Origin: JAEUUM01 sp038326165
GTDB taxonomy: Bacteria > Bacteroidota > Bacteroidia > Chitinophagales > Saprospiraceae
Direction of reading: 5' to 3'
Assembly: GCA_038326165.1 (NCBI GenBank)
Contig: JBBQJT010000086.1
Span: 1 to 7,723, forward strand
Length of the DNA stretch: 7,723 nucleotides
Part shown: positions 1 through 7,284 of the stretch, piece by piece
Layout of the letters: each line of letters starts with the position of its first letter
Position numbering within the stretch: position 1 is the stretch's first letter
Position numbers and translations under genes: made by a program
The notes under the pieces: generated by a model
Database searches by the model: none
The model's input: only the letters and a program-made list of their open reading frames with translations
What the model was told of the DNA's origin: nothing

Positions 1-51
1 ATCTTTGCCTACGTGTCCGATTAATTGAACGTTGTTTCTTAACTGATTCAT
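1..51 (-). CDS. ssb: Single-stranded DNA-binding protein, N-terminal fragment (runs off the window)
   Basis: The minus strand reads ATG at 49-51 followed by 16 further codons with no stop, giving MNQLRNNVQLIGHVGKD. This matches the start of bacterial SSB proteins, where the first beta strand of the OB fold reads roughly 'LRNxVQLIGxxGxDP'. SSB coats single-stranded DNA during replication, recombination and repair. Only 17 residues are visible, so the aromatic DNA-contact residues and the acidic C-terminal tail cannot be checked. The gene is separated from the upstream DCC gene by 259 bases, so it may have its own promoter. I could not find a convincing one in that spacer. The start codon region forms one arm of a 16-base inverted repeat with 264-279. 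Recognition rests on the short N-terminal motif alone. Confidence 0.82.
   Translation of the reverse strand, partial: MNQLRNNVQLIGHVGKD
35..50. repeat. Left arm of a 16-base inverted repeat, inside the ssb start
   Basis: Bases 35-50 are the exact reverse complement of 264-279 (TGAATCAGTTAAGAAA as read on the minus strand here). The arm covers two bases of the ssb ATG and codons 2 to 6. The match ends abruptly on both sides, and the intervening sequence is 213 bases long. Confidence 0.85.
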
Positions 52-310
52 GATTTTTTGCTTTTTGACTTTAATTAATTGCTTTTAACACTCATGTTCT
101 TTTTTGTGATGATCATCTGAACAATACATAGACGCAGCAGCCCTTTATATTCCACACGAAAAACTTAAATATTTTTACATTTATTTTTTTGTAAAGTGTA
201 TTTTGTTGAAATTCAATTAATTAAAAAATATATTTGGGAGTTAAAAAAATCAGGTAGCGACTTTGAATCAGTTAAGAAAACCAATCAATCCAATTACGAA
301 TGACCCATTT
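52..310. other. AT-rich spacer between the DCC gene and ssb
   Basis: This 259-base gap holds no protein gene I can support. It should contain the ssb promoter and the end of the valS/DCC transcript. No clean TAnnTTTG box on the minus strand stood out; TATGTATTG near 122-130 is only a poor match. No GC-rich terminator hairpin follows the DCC stop, although a minus-strand run of seven T lies at 243-249. A small A/T hairpin (TTTACA at 174-179 with TGTAAA at 190-195) is present. The right arm of the inverted repeat lies at 264-279. Confidence 0.6.
264..279. repeat. Right arm of a 16-base inverted repeat shared with the ssb start
   Basis: Reads TGAATCAGTTAAGAAA on the plus strand and matches the minus-strand ssb start at 35-50 without mismatch. 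It lies 32 bases beyond the stop codon of the DCC gene on the minus strand. A minus-strand transcript reading from the DCC gene into ssb would carry both arms and could pair across the ssb start codon. Confidence 0.85.
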
Positions 311-757
311 TTAGAACTTTAGGAACCTGTTGGCATACTTATGTTGAAACTCAATGTCGCAGGCCTCCTGCTTTCCAAAGAGCTTATACCGCCACCGTGC
401 AATGAAATTGTAGATACTATCACGAAGGATTCTTGGAAAATATCTACCTATCGACAAGTAGGAGTATGGCTTATCTAATTTGCTTAAAACCATGAAAGCA
501 GCATCAGAATGGGTAAATATCTTACCCTCTTGCAGCACAATTACACTTTCATTTTGCTTAGGCGCTTGTAGTTGCCCCTTTAGAAATGGTGAATTCTGAG
601 CCTCAGACCTCGTTGTGACATAAATATGCTCAAGCTCATCATGCCTCAGTACGAATTTTACCCAAGAATTGCAAAGTACGCATTCGCCGTCAAAAATCAA
701 TAATGTTCTGCCCGGTGGCAGTAATTCAAATTGTTCAACTTGGGAATCTGGAGTCAT
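311..757 (-). CDS. DCC-family (DUF393) thiol-disulfide oxidoreductase-like protein
   Basis: A 148-residue protein. It has the family signature near the N-terminus, IFDGECVLCNSWV, with Asp23 and a CxxC pair at Cys26 and Cys29, then a Ser-Asp-Ala segment at 84-86. The C-terminal part is typical (residues about 113-133, 'RDSIYNFIARWRYKLFGKQEAC'-like) and ends in another cysteine, Cys133. These are the marks of the DCC family, which is annotated as thiol-disulfide oxidoreductase-like from its thioredoxin-type CxxC. The physiological substrate of most members is unknown. There is no signal peptide or membrane segment, so it is probably cytoplasmic. The gene starts 25 bases after the valS stop and is likely the last cistron of the lysA-valS operon. 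Family assignment is firm; enzymatic function is inferred from the family. Confidence 0.9.
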   Translation of the reverse strand: MTPDSQVEQFELLPPGRTLLIFDGECVLCNSWVKFVLRHDELEHIYVTTRSEAQNSPFLKGQLQAPKQNESVIVLQEGKIFTHSDAAFMVLSKLDKPYSYLSIGRYFPRILRDSIYNFIARWRYKLFGKQEACDIEFQHKYANRFLKF

Positions 758-782
758 GGTAGTTAAACAATCATGGCAGGGC

Positions 783-3494
783 TTAGTTTAGGCTCGATAA
801 TGTTTGTTCCAACATTCCAATTCTAGCAAGACCATCATCTAGTTTTTGCTGTTCCTTTTGCACAACGTCAACAGGCGCGCCTGCTACAAATCTTTCGTTT
901 GAAAGTTTTTTCTGGATACTTTGAACAAAACCACGTTGATATTCTAATTCCTTTGAAATTTTATCACGTTCTGCTTCCGCATCCATTTCAATTTCAACAT
1001 CGAGATAAAATTGGTCTGCACTTACAATGAAACTGGGTTTGGCTTCCAATTCAAGATCAGTCAGGCTAAGGTCAGACAAAACTGCCAATTTTATGACTAA
1101 CTCTTTGAAGCCTGGCTGATCGAGTGCTTCAGAAATACTATTCCTTCGAAGTGCTTTTACATGCAAAGCATCTCTCTCTTTCAATCCGTTTGCACTTTTA
1201 ATATCCCTGGCCTTCGCCACAAGATTGCGCGCGTATTCCATTTGATCCAGCACTTTTGAATCAACGTCTTTTGATTTTGGATAAGGCTGAATTACACAAT
1301 CTTCTCCCGATGTTCTTTCCAATATTTCATGCCAAAGCTCTTCTGTGACAAAAGGCATAAAAGGATGCAGAACTATCATCAATTGGCTGAAATACTGATT
1401 GGTAGCATCCAATGTTTTTTGGTCAATAGGAGCGCCGTACGCTGGCTTTATTGCTTCCAGATACCAGCTGCAAAAATCATCCCAAACAAAATTATATAGG
1501 TCAACAATACATTCAGAAAGCCTATATTGCTTGAACAATTCTTCGATTCGCTCTAATTTAGCACTCATCAAATTACCAAACCAATTGATGGTGTATCTAT
1601 TTATTTCTGTTTGCTCATTGGAGGGATTCTCTACTACAACTTCCCAACTGTGGATTAATCTTAAAGCATTCCACATTTTATTGCAGAAATTCAGTCCCTG
1701 CTCACAAAGTTTGCTTTCATTTAATACTGTCTTAGTAACAGGGTCAAACGGTGAGTCAAAAATGATATCATTACCGGCAGCGGAACTTGACAGCAGACCA
1801 AATCGAACTCCGTCTGCACCATATCGATTGATTAATTCCAATGCATCAGGAGAATTGCCCAATGATTTGCTCATCTTTTGGCGTTTATTATCTCGAACCA
1901 TTCCAGTGAAATACACTGCTTCAAAAGGCATCTTACCCTTAGCTGCAGCAGCTGGAATCAGTTCAGGCGACCATTCATAGCCTGCCATAATCATCCGCGC
2001 CACCCAAAAGAATATGATATCCCAGCCAGTTACAAGTGTTTGAGTTGGGTAGTAGTATTTGAGTTCATCGGGCGAAAAGAAACCATCAAATACAGAAATT
2101 GGCCACAACCACGAAGAGAACCAAGTATCCACCACGTCTTCATCTTGATACAAATCGGTTAATTGGATGGATTGATCTTGAAATTTTTCACGTGCTTGTT
2201 CCAAGGCCTTTGCGGCAGTTTCTGCAACAAAAACTTCTTCTCTAAAAAAATATGCGGGAATCTGTTGTCCCCACCACAATTGACGACTAATGCACCAATC
2301 CTTCACATTATCAGCCTCTAACCATGTTTTATACATGTTGAAGAAATGATCTGGATAAAACTTTACCTCTCCTTTTGCTACAACATCGAGTGCTTGAGAG
2401 GCAAAGGATTTCATGTCAAGGAACCATTGCATGGTTAATCTAGGCTCAACTATTGCTTTGGTGCGTTCACTTCTTCCTAGCTTATTCCGAATATCCTCAG
2501 TTTTAGCCAATAATCCTGCTGCTTCCAATGAAGCAACCATTGATTTTCGAGCCACAAACCTGTCCTGTCCTTCAAAAAAACCAACTCCAGCGGCAATTTT
2601 GGCATCAGGTGTGAAAATATCAATAGTTTCAAGTTTGTGGGTTTGCCCCAAAACATGATCATTGGCATCATGCGCGGGCGTCACTTTTAATGCACCTGTA
2701 CCAAAATCCATTACAACATATTTGTCAGCAATAATAGGTATTTCACGACCTACTATCGGCACGATCGCTGTTTTTCCGTGGTATTTAGCGTAGCGTTCAT
2801 CTTCGGGGTGAACGGCAATAGCTGTATCTCCGAAGATGGTTTCTGGTCTTGTCGTTGCAACGGTAATGTATTCGTCGGTTTCTGCAACCAAATATTTTAC
2901 GTAAAATAGTCTGCTATTCTCCTCAGTAAAAATCACTTCTTCACTTGAAAGAACTGTTAATGCTTCAGGATCCCAGTTTGTCATTCTCAAGCCTCTGTAA
3001 AGCTTGCCTTTTTTGTACAAATCAACAAATACCTTAATTACAGACTCACTGAGCTTTTCCTCCATTGTGAAACGGGTACGATCCCAATCACAACTAGCTC
3101 CCAGTTTTTTAAGTTGCTCAAGTATAATGCCTCCGTATTTATCCTTCCATTCAAATGCATGGTCCAAAAATTCGGGGCGAGTTAAATCCCCTTTCTTGAT
3201 TCCTTTTTCACGCAGCAACTGAACCACTTTCGCTTCTGTAGCAATTGAAGCATGGTCAGTTCCAGGCACCCAACACGCATTTTTTCCATCCAATCTGGCT
3301 TTACGGATCAAAATATCCTGAACTGTATTGTTTAGCATATGACCCATGTGCAATACCCCCGTTACATTGGGAGGCGGCATGACTATGGTGTAAGGAGTCC
3401 GCTCGTCAGGAGTAGAACGAAAATAACTTTTATCCATCCAGTGGCTATACCACTTTTGTTCTACCTCGGCTGGGTTATATCTGCTAGTTGACAT
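783..3494 (-). CDS. valS: Valine--tRNA ligase (valyl-tRNA synthetase)
   Basis: A 903-residue class I aminoacyl-tRNA synthetase that charges tRNA-Val with valine in the cytoplasm using ATP. The HIGH-type motif is HMGH at residues 49-52, in the valine-enzyme context PPPNVTGVLHMGH. The KMSKS loop is at 540-544 (RQKMSKSLGN). The CP1 editing domain lies between them and includes 'TTRPETIFGDTA' at about 214-225, the region that removes mischarged threonine. The tRNA-binding, anticodon-recognition helical domain follows (about 590-740). The C-terminus (about 835-900) is a charged coiled-coil arm, as expected for ValS and absent from most IleRS. Length is within the usual range for the family and no frame disruption is seen. 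The ATG lies 17 bases after the stop of the histidine-phosphatase gene, implying co-transcription. No T-box-like leader is present. Confidence 0.98.
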   Translation of the reverse strand: MSTSRYNPAEVEQKWYSHWMDKSYFRSTPDERTPYTIVMPPPNVTGVLHMGHMLNNTVQDILIRKARLDGKNACWVPGTDHASIATEAKVVQLLREKGIKKGDLTRPEFLDHAFEWKDKYGGIILEQLKKLGASCDWDRTRFTMEEKLSESVIKVFVDLYKKGKLYRGLRMTNWDPEALTVLSSEEVIFTEENSRLFYVKYLVAETDEYITVATTRPETIFGDTAIAVHPEDERYAKYHGKTAIVPIVGREIPIIADKYVVMDFGTGALKVTPAHDANDHVLGQTHKLETIDIFTPDAKIAAGVGFFEGQDRFVARKSMVASLEAAGLLAKTEDIRNKLGRSERTKAIVEPRLTMQWFLDMKSFASQALDVVAKGEVKFYPDHFFNMYKTWLEADNVKDWCISRQLWWGQQIPAYFFREEVFVAETAAKALEQAREKFQDQSIQLTDLYQDEDVVDTWFSSWLWPISVFDGFFSPDELKYYYPTQTLVTGWDIIFFWVARMIMAGYEWSPELIPAAAAKGKMPFEAVYFTGMVRDNKRQKMSKSLGNSPDALELINRYGADGVRFGLLSSSAAGNDIIFDSPFDPVTKTVLNESKLCEQGLNFCNKMWNALRLIHSWEVVVENPSNEQTEINRYTINWFGNLMSAKLERIEELFKQYRLSECIVDLYNFVWDDFCSWYLEAIKPAYGAPIDQKTLDATNQYFSQLMIVLHPFMPFVTEELWHEILERTSGEDCVIQPYPKSKDVDSKVLDQMEYARNLVAKARDIKSANGLKERDALHVKALRRNSISEALDQPGFKELVIKLAVLSDLSLTDLELEAKPSFIVSADQFYLDVEIEMDAEAERDKISKELEYQRGFVQSIQKKLSNERFVAGAPVDVVQKEQQKLDDGLARIGMLEQTLSSLN

Positions 3495-3511
3495 GAAATG
3501 AGAGTCTTAAC

Positions 3512-4105
3512 TTAGTATTTCAGAGAGAATACTTTGCCTTTTTTAAAATCGGTTTTTATAATAACCATTCTGGAATAATCGGTTTCCGTATATGACTTGA
3601 GCGATGTTGATGCGATAAAATTGGTCAAATCAGGAATAGTATTGGCATGACCGACAATTATGACACGCTGATGGCCCTGATCTATGATGGATTCTATCAG
3701 CTTCTCAAAATCCCTTGCTCCATAAGCTACCAATGGACAGCCAAGGGCATCCGATAAGATTTTTCCAGTTTGTTGTGAGCGTTGAAACTCTGTTACGTAA
3801 ACCGCATTTACAGGGTAGCCTTCCATCATCGTCGCCAAATCACTTGTTCGCAATGCTCCTTTTTCTGTAATTCCGGCATCTTCCTCCCGGCTCAGTTTCT
3901 CAGCATGGCGAATCATAATCAAAACGAATTGCTTAGACTTTGCTTTTAGGTTGATTGTGCTGTTGTCATTCAACAAGGCAAAATCTTTGGTAATCTGCTT
4001 CAAAGGTGAGGTAATCCGCTCAACGGCAAAAGCTTTTTTGTTCTGTGCATTCAGTTGAAAAGCGACTAGAATACATATGAAGGTGTTAATGATCCAATGT
4101 CTCAT
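3512..4105 (-). CDS. Exported histidine-phosphatase superfamily protein (SixA/phosphoglycerate-mutase-like)
   Basis: A 197-residue protein. Its N-terminus (MRHWIINTFICILVAFQLNAQ) looks like a Sec signal peptide with probable cleavage after Ala20. The mature part has the histidine-phosphatase core: the RHAEK motif with Arg66 and the phospho-accepting His67, Arg109 in 'TEFQRSQQT', and the second catalytic histidine His153 in 'VGHANTIPDL'. Members hydrolyse phosphomonoesters or phosphohistidine; the substrate cannot be told from sequence. The small size and short insert resemble SixA-like proteins, but SixA is cytoplasmic and this protein appears to be periplasmic. The start codon lies inside lysA (20-base overlap), and valS follows 17 bases after the stop, so it is probably translationally coupled to lysA. 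The link to lysine synthesis is positional only. Confidence 0.88.
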   Translation of the reverse strand: MRHWIINTFICILVAFQLNAQNKKAFAVERITSPLKQITKDFALLNDNSTINLKAKSKQFVLIMIRHAEKLSREEDAGITEKGALRTSDLATMMEGYPVNAVYVTEFQRSQQTGKILSDALGCPLVAYGARDFEKLIESIIDQGHQRVIIVGHANTIPDLTNFIASTSLKSYTETDYSRMVIIKTDFKKGKVFSLKY

Positions 4106-5339
4106 ATTCTATGTTTAGTTGATTTTGGTTTTTAATAATATCTTCAAATTTTTCTCTATCCCGGATCAGGTAATCTTTTCCACGATGGATCATGACCTCA
4201 GCTGGGCGAAGTCTTGAATTGTAATTGGATGACATGGTAAAGCAGTATGCCCCTGCATTGAGGAAGCAAATAATATCGTCTTCATGTAATTGGGCAATCA
4301 GTCTGTCCACGCCAAAGGTATCAGTCTCGCATATATAACCCACAACTGTATATATTCTAGCTTTATCAATGGGTCTTGAAACGTTTAGCATTGTATGGTA
4401 TGCATCATAAAACATCGGTCGTATCATATGGTTAAGACCCGTGTCAAGTCCAGCAAAAACAGTAGAAGTTGTTTGTTTGACCACATTTACTTTTGCAAAA
4501 AAGAATCCACATTCACTTACCAAAAATTTTCCAGGTTCAAACATAAGCGTGATGTCACGACCCATTCTTTCACAAAATTTTGACATTCTGTCTGAAATCT
4601 TCTCGCCCAATTCTTCGATATCCGTAGTTATATCACCTAATTTGTAAGGCACTTTGAAGCCACTCCCAAAATCAACATATTCTAAGTCCTTGAAATGACG
4701 TGCTATCTTCAGCAATATTTCTGCACCTTCCAAAAATACGCCAATATCCAGAATATCAGACCCTGTGTGCATGTGTACACCTTCTACCTTCAATCCTGTT
4801 GCATTCACAATGCGTAAAACGTGAGGCATTTGATGGATCGAAATTCCAAATTTAGAATCAATGTGTCCAGTTGAAATTTTCTGGTTCCCGCCTGCCATAA
4901 TATGAGGGTTAACCCGGATACATACAGGATGTCCCGGATATTTGGTACCCAATTGTTCCAAGATGGACAAATTATCAATGTTGATCTTTACATCAAGATT
5001 TATCGCTTCCTCAATCTCCTGAAGCGACACACAATTAGGTGTAAAAATAATGTTCTGAGGATCAAAGCCTGCCAATAATCCAAGCTTGACTTCTTCAATT
5101 GAAACAGTATCTAAGCCAGCGCCCAGGTGTTTCATGAATTGGAGGATATTCAAATTATTAAGTGCCTTGCAGGCAAACTGAATTTTAAGTGAAGGAACGG
5201 TGAATGCATTCTTCAACATATTGTACTGCCTTTCGATGATTGCAGTATCGTAAACGTACAATGGAACACCGTACTTATTGCACAGATATAATGGATCTAT
5301 ACCTCCTGTTAACTGATAATTCTCTCCTACTAGTTGCAT
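4086..5339 (-). CDS. lysA: Diaminopimelate decarboxylase
   Basis: A 417-residue PLP-dependent fold-III decarboxylase, which converts meso-diaminopimelate to L-lysine and CO2 in the last step of the DAP pathway. The PLP lysine is probably Lys58 (FACKALNN). The barrel phosphate and cofactor motifs are HMHTGSD at 189-195, DFGSGFKVPY at 223-232 and FEPGKFLVSE at 267-276. The C-terminal substrate motifs are CETD with Cys337 at the active site and 'SSNYNSRLRPAEV' at 370-382. The FACKALNN, EPGK and DFGSGF forms differ from the proteobacterial YALKAN, EPGR and GGGxG forms, and I recall them as typical of Bacteroidota LysA. Related ornithine/arginine or carboxynorspermidine decarboxylases are less likely given the CET-D and YNSRxRPAEV motifs. 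It is the first gene of its operon and sits 10-25 bases downstream of a clear -7 box. Confidence 0.95.
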   Translation of the reverse strand: MQLVGENYQLTGGIDPLYLCNKYGVPLYVYDTAIIERQYNMLKNAFTVPSLKIQFACKALNNLNILQFMKHLGAGLDTVSIEEVKLGLLAGFDPQNIIFTPNCVSLQEIEEAINLDVKINIDNLSILEQLGTKYPGHPVCIRVNPHIMAGGNQKISTGHIDSKFGISIHQMPHVLRIVNATGLKVEGVHMHTGSDILDIGVFLEGAEILLKIARHFKDLEYVDFGSGFKVPYKLGDITTDIEELGEKISDRMSKFCERMGRDITLMFEPGKFLVSECGFFFAKVNVVKQTTSTVFAGLDTGLNHMIRPMFYDAYHTMLNVSRPIDKARIYTVVGYICETDTFGVDRLIAQLHEDDIICFLNAGAYCFTMSSNYNSRLRPAEVMIHRGKDYLIRDREKFEDIIKNQNQLNIEYETLDH

Positions 5340-5355
5340 AATGAATAATTCGTGG

Positions 5356-5363
5356 CAAAGATA
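5356..5363 (-). promoter_or_regulatory. Probable -7 box of the lysA promoter
   Basis: The minus strand reads TATCTTTG followed by C, a perfect fit to the Bacteroidota -7 consensus TAnnTTTG. It ends 16 bases upstream of the lysA ATG, so the leader would be only about 10 bases long. No TTG at the expected -33 spacing was found; the nearest candidate, TTA at about 5386-5388, is weak. The box supports a separate lysA-led transcription unit. Confidence 0.6.
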
Positions 5364-5441
5364 AGCTTTGGGCGCAAGGTATTCTTAACGTATTTTGCCT
5401 CAAATTGTGCCAATTCGGATCGATTTTGTTCATTTTATGCT

Positions 5442-5471
5442 AAAAAAAAATAGATCTGTTTAAAATGATCC
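5442..5471 (-). terminator. Weak terminator-like structure after msrA
   Basis: Read on the minus strand, GGATC (5471-5467) can pair with GATCT (5456-5452) across a 10-base loop and is followed by an A and then nine T (5450-5442). The stem is only five pairs including one G-U, so termination strength is doubtful. The position, about 55 bases after the msrA stop and before the lysA promoter, is where a terminator is expected. Confidence 0.35.
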
Positions 5472-5526
5472 TTGCATTGAACTCAAGTCACGATCGTTTA
5501 TGTAGAATTAATGCCTGCTACAGTTA

Positions 5527-6195
5527 CTATTTCTTAATTTTGGAAGAAAATTTTTCTCTTACTTTTTTTACCTTAGGACTGATAACGGCTTGGCAATATG
5601 GTTGACTGCCATTAAGTGCAAAATAATCTTGGTGAGAATCCTCTGCTTTAAAAAACTCCTTGAATGGAACCAATTGTGTAACTATGGGATCATCCCAAAG
5701 TTGGGTTGCTACTTCTTTCATAGATTTTTCAGCTATGGTTTTTTGTTGCGGACTGTTGTAAAATATGACAGAGCGATATGGTGTTCCAACATCAGCACCT
5801 TGTCTATTCAAAGTAGTAGGATCATGAGCGGTCCAAAATATCTCAAGAATATCAGAGTAACTGATCACAGAAGGGTCAAAAGTAATTTGAACTACTTCGG
5901 CGTGACCAGTCATACCAGAACAAACTTCGCGGTAACTAGGGTTTTTCACTGTTCCACCAGAATAGCCGGATTCAACTTTTATTACACCGTTCATCATGTC
6001 GTAAACTGCTTCAGTGCACCAAAAACATCCGCCACCTAAGGTTGCGACTTCCGTGATTGCAGGCATTTGGGTATTGGTCGGTATCATAGCTGATTGTATG
6101 GATTTATTATTGATAGATTGCTCATTATTACATGAGAAGAATGACATGATAGAAATTCCAAAACTCAGGAAAATTGACATATTTTTATTGTTCAT
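5527..6195 (-). CDS. msrA: Peptide-methionine (S)-S-oxide reductase, probable lipoprotein
   Basis: A 222-residue MsrA, which reduces the S epimer of methionine sulfoxide in proteins. The catalytic motif GGCFWCTEAVYD places the nucleophile at Cys57, with Phe58-Trp59 forming the methyl pocket. 'GMTGHAE' (94-100) supplies the conserved Glu100. Cys201 in 'QPYCQAVISPK' is the likely resolving cysteine, and Cys60 replaces the glycine of the GCFWG form. The N-terminus (residues 1-22) is a short hydrophobic signal ending FFSC, which fits a relaxed lipobox with Cys22 as lipidation site, followed by a Ser/Asn/Gln-rich linker to about residue 47. This suggests export and membrane anchoring. Without that extension the enzyme would start near Met44, so a cytoplasmic form cannot be excluded. 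The ATG lies within the last codons of msrB (11-base overlap), implying coupled translation. Confidence 0.94.
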   Translation of the reverse strand: MNNKNMSIFLSFGISIMSFFSCNNEQSINNKSIQSAMIPTNTQMPAITEVATLGGGCFWCTEAVYDMMNGVIKVESGYSGGTVKNPSYREVCSGMTGHAEVVQITFDPSVISYSDILEIFWTAHDPTTLNRQGADVGTPYRSVIFYNSPQQKTIAEKSMKEVATQLWDDPIVTQLVPFKEFFKAEDSHQDYFALNGSQPYCQAVISPKVKKVREKFSSKIKK

Positions 6196-6559
6196 TGGTG
6201 TGAGGTATATAGCGAATAGACAACGAATTTACGCAATGCCTCGTATTTTTATTCGTAAATCTTTCTCCTTTAAAAACATGACCCAAGTGCCCTCCACAAG
6301 TGGAACAAACTATTTCAATTCTGCGTCCGTCGGCGTCTGGCAAATGTGTTACTGCTCCCGGTATTTCATCATCGAATGATGGCCAGCCACAGCTCGAATG
6401 AAACTTGTCCTTGCTTTGGTACAGTGCTGTATTGCATTTTCTGCAAATGTAACTTCCAGGTTCAAAATGATCCACGTACTCGTTAACAAATGGTCTTTCT
6501 GTTCCTTTTTGTTCCAATACGTATTGTTCCTCGGGGGTCAATTGATTAAAACTATTCAT
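6185..6559 (-). CDS. msrB: Peptide-methionine (R)-S-oxide reductase
   Basis: A 124-residue MsrB, which reduces the R epimer of protein methionine sulfoxide. Two CxxC pairs, Cys39/Cys42 and Cys85/Cys88, form the usual structural zinc site. CGWPSFDD at 57-64 carries Cys57, which corresponds to the resolving cysteine found in many MsrB enzymes. GHLGHVF is at 90-96. The catalytic cysteine is Cys109 in 'NTRHCVNSLSIRY', which reads RHC where RYC is commoner. It is a selenium-free, single-domain form of normal length. There is no signal peptide, so it is predicted to be cytoplasmic, unlike the MsrA encoded directly downstream. It starts 36 bases after the MOSC gene and overlaps msrA by 11 bases. Confidence 0.96.
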   Translation of the reverse strand: MNSFNQLTPEEQYVLEQKGTERPFVNEYVDHFEPGSYICRKCNTALYQSKDKFHSSCGWPSFDDEIPGAVTHLPDADGRRIEIVCSTCGGHLGHVFKGERFTNKNTRHCVNSLSIRYIPHTNEQ

Positions 6560-6595
6560 TCAATTAAGACAACTCAGTTAAAATTAAGTTGAGTA

Positions 6596-7042
6596 TTAAG
6601 CAGGAATTAATAGATCGTTAACGCTTATAATTCCACCCTCTAGAATTCTGGCTGTAATACCACCATATCCGCGCATGGCATCAAGACCACCCTGACCAAG
6701 GTTTTCATTCATCCTATTGCAGGGATTGCATGGACCGGTAACATATAGCTTTACTACACCAATGGTTAAAACTTTTCCAATGTAGTCATGCAAGTTAATA
6801 CCTTGGGTTACGATGTTCCTGCGCAATTGAAGTGGGCTAACATTCTGATTGAGTTCTAGGGCTACCGATGCAATATGTTCAGCATCAATCAATGTTACCT
6901 GACGATTCTTTTCTGGCTTACCATAATGATCGCCTTTGAGTCCAAAATTTGCAATAGCTTCGACCTCATTCAATACAGTTAAGTCAGCTTTTCTCTTGGG
7001 GCGAATGCCTATCCATTTAATAATGCCAGATTCTTGATTCAT
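6596..7042 (-). CDS. MOSC-domain protein (molybdenum cofactor sulfurase C-terminal-like)
   Basis: A 148-residue stand-alone MOSC domain if translation starts at the ATG 7040-7042. Supporting motifs are 'GLKGDHYG' (35-41), 'RRNIVTQGINL' (74-84), the signature cysteines in 'VTGPCNPCNRM' (Cys105, Cys108) and 'DAMRGYGGITARIL' (121-134). MOSC domains occur in Moco sulfurases and in reductases such as YiiM and mARC, where the conserved cysteine binds or modifies the molybdenum cofactor; small single-domain members are mostly uncharacterised. The frame stays open upstream to an in-frame ATG at 7081 and a TTG at 7096. I prefer 7042 because homologues begin close to the 'IKWIGIRP' strand and because a candidate promoter at 7104-7138 would leave almost no leader for the longer forms. 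The protein is probably cytoplasmic and likely heads the msrB-msrA operon. Confidence 0.88.
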   Translation of the reverse strand: MNQESGIIKWIGIRPKRKADLTVLNEVEAIANFGLKGDHYGKPEKNRQVTLIDAEHIASVALELNQNVSPLQLRRNIVTQGINLHDYIGKVLTIGVVKLYVTGPCNPCNRMNENLGQGGLDAMRGYGGITARILEGGIISVNDLLIPA

Positions 7043-7103
7043 AATAGATGTAAAATTGAATAATTGTAAGGAATAAATCATCACTTGACTGAGCAACTTT
7101 GGT

Positions 7104-7138
7104 GCAAAATAGGAGGAAAATATTTTTTTTCACGTCAA
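7104..7138 (-). promoter_or_regulatory. Candidate promoter of the MOSC-msrB-msrA unit
   Basis: On the minus strand a TTG at 7138-7136 (within TTTTGACG) is followed 23 bases later by a -7-like CTATTTTGC (7112-7104). The TTTG core is intact but the leading TA is displaced by one base from the TAnnTTTG consensus. Initiation near 7098 would give a leader of about 55 bases to the ATG at 7042. Confidence 0.4.
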
Positions 7139-7169
7139 AACAGCCCTATTTATGCAAATAATACCTCAC

Positions 7170-7184
7170 AATATGAGTCATATT
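7170..7184. promoter_or_regulatory. Perfect 7-base dyad, possible operator
   Basis: Reads AATATGA-G-TCATATT, two exact 7-base arms around one central base. It lies about 30-45 bases upstream of the candidate MOSC promoter and about 100 bases upstream of the plus-strand promoter at 7285. The short spacing is too tight for an RNA hairpin and better fits a dimeric DNA-binding regulator. No regulator is identified, and short AT-rich dyads do arise by chance. Confidence 0.3.
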
Positions 7185-7284
7185 AAAATAATTTAATTAT
7201 CTTATAATCCTTTATATCAATATATTACGATTTAATTGAGCCAATATTAGTATTTGTAAATATTCACAATTCATGTTTTTTGTA

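Noticed and set aside
263..322. Plus-strand 19-codon frame whose beginning (LNQLRK) resembles the SSB N-terminus
   Set aside because: It has no ATG, the resemblance is confined to the 16-base inverted repeat, and it runs antisense into the DCC gene end; kept only as a comment on the repeat.
1399..3222. Several plus-strand open frames of 60-190 codons antisense to valS
   Set aside because: They lie entirely inside the valS coding sequence, show no recognisable domain and have the low-complexity composition of reverse-frame shadows.
5590..6592. Plus-strand open frames of up to 149 codons antisense to msrA and msrB
   Set aside because: The minus-strand frames carry complete MsrA and MsrB motifs; the opposite frames show no domain or promoter.
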